DNA from: Chloroflexota bacterium | Lineage (GTDB): Bacteria; Chloroflexota; Anaerolineae; Promineifilales; Promineifilaceae | Direction: 5' to 3' | DNA: 16,222 nucleotides | NCBI GenBank assembly: GCA_008501785.1 | Contig: QQUD01000950.1 | Location: 1 to 16,222, forward strand | In this document: positions 6,772 through 13,662 of the stretch, one piece after another | How the letters are laid out: every line of letters begins with the position of its first letter | How positions within the stretch are numbered: position 1 is the stretch's first letter | Made by a program: the position numbers and the translations under genes | Notes under the pieces: generated by a model | What the model was told of the DNA's origin: nothing | Databases searched by the model: none | What the model saw: the letters and a program-made list of their open reading frames with translations, nothing else

Positions 6772-7306
6772 CTAGATTTGTTTGCCTTTTGCTTGCCAGC
6801 GGCCGATGGTAACGGCCGTTTCCCCATGCAGCCGAATATCCAGTTGGTCAACTTTGGCCAACGTCCATATTCGCGTAATGCGTAAAACCCATTTCCCCAC
6901 AAATGTGATGGACTTCTTTGTTTGACACTTGTCTAACATCAGGTGACATCGTTTCCACACCAAACGCTGCAATCCTCTGCTGCCCCAACCAGCGGGCTGC
7001 ATTTGCGCTTACCGCAGGTCCATTGTCCCAATTATTTGTTTTGTAGACACGACGATAATGATCCGTATACAGCAGGACTGTATCACCAGACTTTATGCTT
7101 AAATTCGCTCCAGAAAGGGCGCGTTTCAAATCATTAATTTCAATCAGCTCCCGCAGCCCTTTGTCAGACAAATCAAGACAAAGTCCTTCTATGTAAAACA
7201 TCGAAAGCGGCATCGTGTCGATAGACTGTCCTCGATATTGACATGCCATATGACTGATTGCATCAACATGGGTCCCGGTATGTTCACCCAATTCCAGCCG
7301 GTTCAC
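6772..7306 (-). pseudogene. Cyclase-family hydrolase (kynurenine formamidase-like), 5'-truncated and frameshifted
   Basis: From GTG 7306 the frame gives 152 residues beginning 'NRLELGEHTGTHVDAISHM': the HxGTHxDxxxH metal-binding motif of the cyclase/kynurenine formamidase family lies almost at the very start, whereas intact members have about 40-60 residues before it; the upstream frame is closed by TGA at 7336. The middle 'SIKSGDTVLLYTDHY' and 'IAAFGVETMSPD' is typical. At the 3' end the frame reads 'GFTHYANMDVGQS' and stops at 6848, but a shift near 6861-6870 continues as 'LAKVDQLDIRLHGE' to a TAG at 6772, matching the family's 'HYENLANLDxL' ending. So the gene has lost its start and suffered a frameshift. 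It may still be transcribed as part of the cluster. A sequencing error would explain the shift but not the missing start. Confidence 0.7.
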
Positions 7307-7401
7307 AGCAGGTGAAACAATATCACTATCACTTCATCCTTTAGCCAATGTTTATCGGCAAGGAGAAGTATAAAATTTTTGCCGTGATTGACAAACAAAG
7401 T

Positions 7402-7656
7402 TTATAAAACGTTAGATAGCGCTGTATAAAGCTGCTTGGTTGTCATTAATCCGCCGAGATGGTAGGTGTATTGATTTGAAAATGTTTGAATTGAAATGTT
7501 TTTGTTTGATTCATCCATTGAAACATGCGTGATTTGGGGAAAAGGTATGGTGAACTCGTCTCTAAAAATCCCGTTTAAATTTTTTACTTGAACTGAATTT
7601 GTGAAAACATTTATCTCCAACTTGCCAAACAAGACCTGGTGAAATCTATTTTCCAT
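7402..7656 (-). CDS. Small hypothetical protein with a PH-like beta-strand pattern
   Basis: An 84-residue cytoplasmic protein with no signal peptide or membrane helix. ATG 7656 is chosen because AGGGAG (7668-7663) precedes it by 6 bases; an ATG at 7710 would add 18 basic residues but has no ribosome site. Alternating strands ('KLEINVFTNSVQV', 'DEFTIPFPQITHVSMDE', 'NISIQTFSNQYTYHLGG') followed by a C-terminal helix 'TTKQLYTALSNVL' resemble short bacterial PH-like domains, in which strands are followed by one closing helix. I do not recognise a named family. It is the first gene of the minus-strand run and diverges from the large + strand operon across a 367-base spacer, so it could share or compete for regulation with it, or simply belong with the cyclase/SDR cluster 96 bases downstream. 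Confidence 0.6.
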   Translation of the reverse strand: MENRFHQVLFGKLEINVFTNSVQVKNLNGIFRDEFTIPFPQITHVSMDESNKNISIQTFSNQYTYHLGGLMTTKQLYTALSNVL

Positions 7657-8023
7657 GACTAGCTCCCTAAATACTCTTGGTTGGCTTCTTCTTTTTGACG
7701 GCTCCGGCATTAAAGTTACTAGAAAGAGCTTGCATTATTGCTTACGTGATATCAAGTCATTTAACTTCGATAATGTATACAGTTTTATAAGGAACCTATT
7801 TAGGTGCAAACTGATAAGATTGTAAATTTTTTCTATATTTAAACAATATATTCACGTATTAATAACGTCTTCTGCTTTATTTATACTGAATAATAAATTG
7901 TATTGTTTTTACTTTTTCTCTTTATCCAGAAGGGCTAGGAAAGCAAATTGCCTTACATGTGGTCCATGCCAGATTCACTAAGATATTAATCACCGCATTA
8001 GTAAATAAATAAAAGAGGGTAGC
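7657..8023. promoter_or_regulatory. AT-rich divergent spacer upstream of the propeller/kinase operon
   Basis: This 367-base stretch separates the PH-like gene (-) from the 1109-residue gene (+). It is markedly richer in A/T than its surroundings, especially 7790-7920, with many TATA- and TAAT-like words, so several -10 candidates exist and none can be singled out. No open frame, hairpin with T-run, tRNA or repeat is evident. It must contain promoters for both directions. GAGGG at 8015-8019 is the ribosome site for ATG 8024. Confidence 0.5.
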
Positions 8024-11000
8024 ATGATTGCTGAAGTTTCAGCATTGCAAACGCCGTTTTGTTTGCAATGCGAATTCATGTTATTAAATGATCAAATATG
8101 TGCTTCTTGCGGATGGAAGCGGCCAAACCAATTTGAAAATGATGGAGATGTTGTTTGGTCTATGTCTCTAGATGGTTCTTTTGCGAAACCATATCACTTA
8201 CCTGCATTATATAAAGATATACTGTTAACTTGTATCGAAAGTAGAATTGCGCGAGATGGAATATTAGCCAGTATAGTTGCCATCAACTTAATAAATGGGA
8301 GCGTTATTTGGTCTCAAGATATGCCTATTGGATGCGTTTCAAGATTCTTAAAAGTTTCCAATGATACTTTATTAGTTGGTTTAGAAAATTTAACTACCTT
8401 AGCTGAGCCTAAAAATAGTTTAATAGCAATTGATCCAAGCACTGGTATACAAAAGTGGTCATTTGAAGTCCCAGCACATAGTCTTTCTGCCCCGGCCATT
8501 ATTGGCGATATTCTTTTTTTTTCAGCATCAAATAGAGCTGGATTTGGATTAAACTTATCTACTGGTCAGCAATGTTGGCATATTAAAAATTTGGTTTCAT
8601 CATGGTGTTCACTCCATGCTACTGCTGGAGATAGCTGCTTTTACCTTGGAGGTCGTACATCTAAAATAAAGCGTATCGATTTGGATGGGAACATTTCGAC
8701 TTTCTTTCATTCAAATGATGAAAAAGATTGGTTTGACATTCCGTTAACTTATGCAGATGGCGTACTGTATGCGATAAGCAGAAATAAACAACTTTATGCA
8801 ATTGATACAGTAAGGCATCAATTGAAATGGGAAGCATCAGTAGCAAGAGGTGCAACTGCTCCTCCTGTTATAGGTCGTTATGTTTTTGTTCCAATAAAGG
8901 ATTTCCCTTCCCGTACCTATAGTTTACGCGCATTTTCCATTGAAACAGGAGATAGAATTTGGCAGTTCGATATCAATAGACACTTTCAAGCACCTGCCAG
9001 CACAATTGATGAAATTGTGTTTATTGGTGGCAATGACCGTAATTTTTATGCACTTGATTCTCTATCTGGCAAAAAATTATGGAGTATTGATTTGGAAAAT
9101 AAAGTTAGAACCGCGCCTATAATTTCTGGTAACCACGTTTGTGTGGGCACGGAACATGGAAAGCTTTATTTAATTCGTTGGCGTCAGGAAGGGGAGCATA
9201 AATTATTAACGGCTAACCATTATCGTGACCTTAAACAATGGTCATTAGCAGGAACGGCCGCAATTATAGAAGGTGATTGGCTGTCTGCGGCCAACGATTA
9301 TGAGCGAGTGGGTGCTTTTTATAAAGCTGCTCAACTATTTGAAAAAGCTGGTGTCTTAGCCCGTGCTGCAAAGCTTTTCTTACATACTTCTAACTATTCA
9401 CAAGCCGCCAAGCTCTATAACCTCTTAAATGACAAGCAGGGAGAAGCAGCGGCTTTAGTAGGATTGAATCAATTTGAACGGGCTGCTGAATTGTATGGCG
9501 AATTAAATATGCATAATCGGGCTGCGGAAATTTACAGGGATGCGGGGCATTTGAATCGTGCGGCTGACCAATTTAACCTTGCTGGGAATTTTTATCATGC
9601 AGCCGAAATATATAAAGAACTTGATAAACATGAATCTGCAGCTGAAATGTATCAAAAGGCAGATATGAATGATTTGGCTGTTCAAAGTTGGTTACAAGCT
9701 GATGAACCTTATGAAGCTGCCCGTGTTCTGGAAAAAACAAAAAAATTTGGTAGAGCATCAAAATTATTAGAATCTGAAGGTGATATTGATAATGCTGCTG
9801 CCGTTTGGCTACGACAAGGTAATGTAGAACAGGCAGCAATCATTTACAAACGGGCAAAACGCTGGGTACAAGCTGCCGAGCTGTACGAATCGAATTATGA
9901 ACGCGAAAAAGCAGCACGCCTTTATGAGCAAGGTGGAAGACTACAGAAGGCTGCAAAATTATATCTTGCAAATTTACAATTTGGTAAGGCTGCTGAATTA
10001 TTTATTCAAATGCAAGATGCCATTTCGGCTGCCAAAGCATATGAAAAGGAACGAAATTGGCGTCGAGCTGCCCAACTCTATTTGTCTATAAGCCCACCAC
10101 TTTATCAGAATGCTGGTCAATGTTATGAAAACTTAGAAGCATGGCAAGAAGCAGCAAATACCTATGAAGATGGCAAATTCTATGAAGATGCTATTCGAAA
10201 TTGGTTGTCGTGTGGCAATTCTAAACGAGCGGCTAAGTTATTAAGTCGTAAAGGCAACACATTTCAAGCCGCGCAGCTATTAGAGAATGAAGGGGAACAA
10301 CTAGAAGCAGCCCATTTGTATTTAAAAAATGGGAGCGTGAGTGACGCAATTCGTCTTTATCGGCTATCTGGAAATGAGGAACATGCACTTGAGGTTTTGG
10401 TACAACAGGAGGCATGGGACGAATATAGGGCGCTAGCAATTGAACTAAAAAGGTATGAAAGAGAAGCCGAAGCCTGTGTCGCATTAGCGGAACAATCATC
10501 ACGTACAGAAGCCTATAAACTAGATATCGCTGCTGCTCAGGCTTATGAAAGGGCAGCTCAAAAATACGAAGAAGAAAATATTCATAACCGAACAGATGAG
10601 GAAATTGCACAGTTATGGCTGCTTGCTGCCAAGTATTATGAGTTAGGAGATTCTTCTGACGAGAGGATTGCCAACTGTGAGCGCCAAGCAAAACGATTGC
10701 GTAAGCTCCCAGAAATTGTTATTGATGTCAAAGCGCAAAAGGAATTAGTGTTAAATGAGTATCATCGTTTGCTAGTGCGTGTAAAAAATGTTGGTTATGG
10801 TGAGGCATTCGATATTACTTTTAAAGTTATAAATGATCAATTTGAGAGCGATTTGCAATTTACACAAGATTTTTCTGGCGTATTATTGCCGGATAAAATG
10901 AAAAAATCTCTCTTTTCTGTTAAACCGAAAACGTCAGGTTCTGCAGTGCCAATGAAAATCTTGCTCACGTATCGATTACCAGATGAAACTCTGGCAAAAC

Positions 11001-11353
11001 GTACGATTGCATTAGAAGTTCAAGTTCACCCTTCTAGTTCAAAACTTACTGCAACAGGTCAATTAGGTCATCAACCTCTTATTGACATGTATGAAGATAC
11101 AGGTTTTCATCAAAGTGCTATTTCATTATTGGTGAAAAAAATTGAAAAACATTTCAACTTGCAGGAATTACATCAACTCTCATTTAGTTTAAATATTGAT
11201 TGGGAGAACTTGGAAGGTACAACAAAATACAAGAAAGCATTTGAATTAGTTAGATACTGCCAGGTTCGTTATAGGATGCCAGAATTGATTGGTAGTTTAT
11301 CTGAAAATCGTCCAGTGAATGTGAATTGGCGGGAAGGGTTTGATGACCATTAA
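8024..11353 (+). CDS. Zinc ribbon - PQQ beta-propeller - 13-residue-repeat alpha-solenoid - CARDB-like - EAD protein
   Basis: A 1109-residue cytosolic multidomain protein. (1) Zinc ribbon, C13xxC16 and C26xxC29. (2) PQQ-type beta-propeller, about 42-395, with blade signatures such as 'LIAIDPSTGIQKW', 'LYAIDTVRHQLKW' and 'FYALDSLSGKKLW', about seven blades, so one ring. (3) Alpha-solenoid 422-787: 28 consecutive units of AAxLYxxxGxxxx, 20 of them exactly 13 residues with no gap, one of 15 (682-696), then seven of 13; more helices follow to 893. (4) Beta-rich CARDB/Ig-like domain, about 896-1010. (5) C-terminal effector-associated domain (EAD), about 1030-1105, with 'HFNLQELHQLSFSLNIDWEN' and 'FELVRYCQVRYRMPELI'. 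There is no catalytic domain, so a sensor or scaffold is inferred. Two Ser/Thr kinase genes follow at 38 and 21 bases, probably one operon. Confidence 0.88.
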   Translation: MIAEVSALQTPFCLQCEFMLLNDQICASCGWKRPNQFENDGDVVWSMSLDGSFAKPYHLPALYKDILLTCIESRIARDGILASIVAINLINGSVIWSQDMPIGCVSRFLKVSNDTLLVGLENLTTLAEPKNSLIAIDPSTGIQKWSFEVPAHSLSAPAIIGDILFFSASNRAGFGLNLSTGQQCWHIKNLVSSWCSLHATAGDSCFYLGGRTSKIKRIDLDGNISTFFHSNDEKDWFDIPLTYADGVLYAISRNKQLYAIDTVRHQLKWEASVARGATAPPVIGRYVFVPIKDFPSRTYSLRAFSIETGDRIWQFDINRHFQAPASTIDEIVFIGGNDRNFYALDSLSGKKLWSIDLENKVRTAPIISGNHVCVGTEHGKLYLIRWRQEGEHKLLTANHYRDLKQWSLAGTAAIIEGDWLSAANDYERVGAFYKAAQLFEKAGVLARAAKLFLHTSNYSQAAKLYNLLNDKQGEAAALVGLNQFERAAELYGELNMHNRAAEIYRDAGHLNRAADQFNLAGNFYHAAEIYKELDKHESAAEMYQKADMNDLAVQSWLQADEPYEAARVLEKTKKFGRASKLLESEGDIDNAAAVWLRQGNVEQAAIIYKRAKRWVQAAELYESNYEREKAARLYEQGGRLQKAAKLYLANLQFGKAAELFIQMQDAISAAKAYEKERNWRRAAQLYLSISPPLYQNAGQCYENLEAWQEAANTYEDGKFYEDAIRNWLSCGNSKRAAKLLSRKGNTFQAAQLLENEGEQLEAAHLYLKNGSVSDAIRLYRLSGNEEHALEVLVQQEAWDEYRALAIELKRYEREAEACVALAEQSSRTEAYKLDIAAAQAYERAAQKYEEENIHNRTDEEIAQLWLLAAKYYELGDSSDERIANCERQAKRLRKLPEIVIDVKAQKELVLNEYHRLLVRVKNVGYGEAFDITFKVINDQFESDLQFTQDFSGVLLPDKMKKSLFSVKPKTSGSAVPMKILLTYRLPDETLAKRTIALEVQVHPSSSKLTATGQLGHQPLIDMYEDTGFHQSAISLLVKKIEKHFNLQELHQLSFSLNIDWENLEGTTKYKKAFELVRYCQVRYRMPELIGSLSENRPVNVNWREGFDDH
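9287..10384 (+). repeat. 28-unit 13-residue helical repeat (encoded, inside the propeller protein)
   Basis: Codons 422-787 encode repeats aligned on an Ala-Ala pair: examples AAQLFEKAGVLAR, AAEIYRDAGHLNR, AARLYEQGGRLQK, AAHLYLKNGSVSD. The consensus AAxLYxxxGxxxx holds with constant 13-codon spacing over the first 20 units. The DNA copies are strongly diverged, so this is an old array kept by selection, not a recent expansion. Confidence 0.85.
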
Positions 11354-11391
11354 TAAAACTTCCCAAAGAGTTAAAAAGGAAACAGTTTATT

Positions 11392-13641
11392 ATGTCTGAA
11401 ACTTTTCCCTATATGTTTGGAAAATATAAAATAGAATCTCAATTGGGTCGCGGCGGTTTTGGCACAGTTTACCTTGCTCAAGATAATAAGCTAGAACGTC
11501 CTGTCGCAATCAAAATAATGGCTCCAGCGCTGATGCGAGATGCCAATTGGGTAAATCGATTTCAGCAAGAAGCTCGTGTAATGGCAAGACTTGATCACCC
11601 CAATATTGTGCCGATTTATGAGATTGGTGAGGAAAACGGCCGTCTTTTTCTAGCAATGAAATACATCAGCGGTCCAAGCCTGGCTGCTCGCATTGCAAAT
11701 CATAATAAGCTGGAAATTGATAAAGTCCATTCCATCATGGGGCAGATTGCTGACGCCCTGGATTATGCTTATCATCAAGGAGTCATTCATCGAGATATTA
11801 AACCATCCAATATTTTGATGAATGGAAATACGCCAGCCATGACCGATTTTGGATTTGCACGGCTCCTAAAAAATAATAGCCAGACTTTCAGCTTGAGTGG
11901 GGGTATTGTTGGTACACCAGCATATATCGCACCTGAAGTATGGGAAGAAAACGAACAAGGTCGAGCCAGCGATATTTATGCACTTGGCTGCATTTTGTAT
12001 GAAATGTTGACGGGTGAGGTGTTGTTTCAAGGCGATTCAGTTCCGGCAATTATGCATGCTCATTTCAAACCACCTCAATTTTCTCAAAATCATTTAAATA
12101 AAGTACCCAAAATCTATTGGGACACGATTCGCACAGCGCTTGCCCGTGATCCAAAAGAACGATTTGCCACTGCAACTGCAATCGTGGACTCTTTTTCACA
12201 GACTGCTTCCGACATGTTTACTGCGCCCTATGCAAACCTTTTACGCGCAATGAAGGAACAACGATGGCCAGATGCAATACAAATTGCCAACAATATTCTT
12301 AGCAAAAATCCGGATTATCGTGATGTTGAGGCAAAAAAAAGCAAAGCGCAGCAGTTCCTGTGGGCATCAGAATGGAAAGAACAGGCTTTGTCATCATTTA
12401 ACTCAAAGGATTATGACGCTGCGCTTCTTTCTATTAAGCGTTGGCAAGAAATCAACCCTGACGACCCCGTGGCTAAAGACCTGCTGAAAAAAATCAAACA
12501 AGCTCAAAATCCGCCGCCTGTAAGTACAGTGCCCCCACCAATTGTAAATGATGCATATAGCCAACAAATCGAAGAACCGGCAAAGTTTAGGACAAATCGT
12601 GTAAAGGAACCAGTTGAGAAAAGTACCAGTGCCAGAATCGACTATAAAAGGGTAGAAGTTTTGCGGCTGAAGAAGATTGCGTCAAATGCAATTTCCAGGC
12701 GAGATTGGAAAACGGCCGAAAAAATAATGACCCGGCTAAAAGGTGTCGCCCAAGACGATCCAGAAATTTATCTTCTTGATAATCGATTGATGTCAGGCAA
12801 AGAAGAAGCGGAAAGAGAACAGAATATTGCTTTTTGGCGTGATCAAGCCAAAGATGCGGTAAGTATGCAGCAATGGCACTCTGCAGAAAAATTAGTAAAG
12901 CGCTGGCTTAGTTTAGCTCCTGATGATAATGAAGCAAAACATTTAATTGATGTCATAAATAATGCCATGATAGAGCAAGAAGTTGAAGAAGAGCCTCAGG
13001 AAGAACTAGTATATTCACTTCCTCCTAGAAAAAATTTGACAAAGCGCATCTTAATTGGTATAGGATTGTTGATTTTGATAGGAACACTCCTTTCAATAGG
13101 AGCCTATATATATTATGATGCGCTAAACTATGCTAGGAGCCAGACGATAACTGAAGTAGTAGAGGTAACACGAGTTGTTGAAGTTTCAATTCCAACCCTT
13201 TCTAATAATGACAAAACAATTTCACCTGAGATTAGAACAGAAATAGTAAACTTATTAGCTGGTGCTTTATTAGAATACAAATTCGCAGCGTATAATTTGG
13301 ATTCGAGTACTATAAACGGCTTTTATGCAGGTAATCGGCTTGAGGAAATTGATAATTTAATTAATGTAGCTAAAGGTTCAAATTCAAAAACGGACATAAA
13401 ATACGATATTTCAAGTAGTTATTTTCACGATATCGAATTGGTTAGCAATTTCAAAAGAGTTGTAGATATATGTTTATATCGACAAATTACAATTTATTCA
13501 GATGGTCAGGCATGGTTTGAAGAAAAATCTTTTTCTCATGTCCCTCAAATAATAACAATTGAATATCTAAATACATCTTCTGGCCCGAGTTGGTTTATTA
13601 CAGACGTTGAAATTCTAGAGCAACCGGGATTTTGTCAATAA
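11392..13641 (+). CDS. Transmembrane Ser/Thr protein kinase with TPR-like linker and extracytoplasmic domain
   Basis: A 749-residue Hanks-type kinase. The kinase domain (about 12-270) has all catalytic residues: glycine loop G19-R-G-G-F-G24, K41 in 'VAIKIM', D135 in 'HRDIKPSN', D152 in 'DFGFAR', and 'GTPAYIAPE'. It is followed by four TPR-like helical pairs (about 280-370 and 420-530; each with a W/Y-x-x-A core and ending 'NPDD/APDD'), split by a proline-rich linker. One membrane helix (about 553-575) leads to 'EVVEVTRVVEV' (588-598), a linker typical of Chloroflexota surface proteins, and an extracytoplasmic domain of 150 residues that could be NTF2-like (low certainty). So the protein can sense outside and phosphorylate inside. 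It is 38 bases after the EAD protein and 21 before a second kinase with a closely similar catalytic domain. The ribosome site AAAGGA is rather far (about 11 bases). Confidence 0.92.
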   Translation: MSETFPYMFGKYKIESQLGRGGFGTVYLAQDNKLERPVAIKIMAPALMRDANWVNRFQQEARVMARLDHPNIVPIYEIGEENGRLFLAMKYISGPSLAARIANHNKLEIDKVHSIMGQIADALDYAYHQGVIHRDIKPSNILMNGNTPAMTDFGFARLLKNNSQTFSLSGGIVGTPAYIAPEVWEENEQGRASDIYALGCILYEMLTGEVLFQGDSVPAIMHAHFKPPQFSQNHLNKVPKIYWDTIRTALARDPKERFATATAIVDSFSQTASDMFTAPYANLLRAMKEQRWPDAIQIANNILSKNPDYRDVEAKKSKAQQFLWASEWKEQALSSFNSKDYDAALLSIKRWQEINPDDPVAKDLLKKIKQAQNPPPVSTVPPPIVNDAYSQQIEEPAKFRTNRVKEPVEKSTSARIDYKRVEVLRLKKIASNAISRRDWKTAEKIMTRLKGVAQDDPEIYLLDNRLMSGKEEAEREQNIAFWRDQAKDAVSMQQWHSAEKLVKRWLSLAPDDNEAKHLIDVINNAMIEQEVEEEPQEELVYSLPPRKNLTKRILIGIGLLILIGTLLSIGAYIYYDALNYARSQTITEVVEVTRVVEVSIPTLSNNDKTISPEIRTEIVNLLAGALLEYKFAAYNLDSSTINGFYAGNRLEEIDNLINVAKGSNSKTDIKYDISSSYFHDIELVSNFKRVVDICLYRQITIYSDGQAWFEEKSFSHVPQIITIEYLNTSSGPSWFITDVEILEQPGFCQ

Positions 13642-13662
13642 GTTAATTGTGAGGCAGTAAAA

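Noticed and set aside
6732..6902. 57-residue N-terminal extension of the SDR protein
   Set aside because: GGAGG plus ATG at 6731 and the Rossmann strand directly after it fix the start; the upstream frame overlaps the cyclase pseudogene.
7334..7336. TGA before the cyclase remnant as another recoded stop
   Set aside because: The frame upstream is closed again by TAA four codons earlier, and no ribosome site or SECIS-like fold is evident, so truncation is simpler.
9287..10384. Repeat array as a tandem DNA repeat or CRISPR-like structure
   Set aside because: The periodicity is at the protein level only (39-base codon period with diverged DNA); there are no conserved repeats and spacers.
10233..10691. 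152-codon open frame on the minus strand under the large propeller gene
   Set aside because: It lies opposite the clearly conserved repeat region; its His/Leu-rich composition is what the antisense of AA-LY repeats gives.
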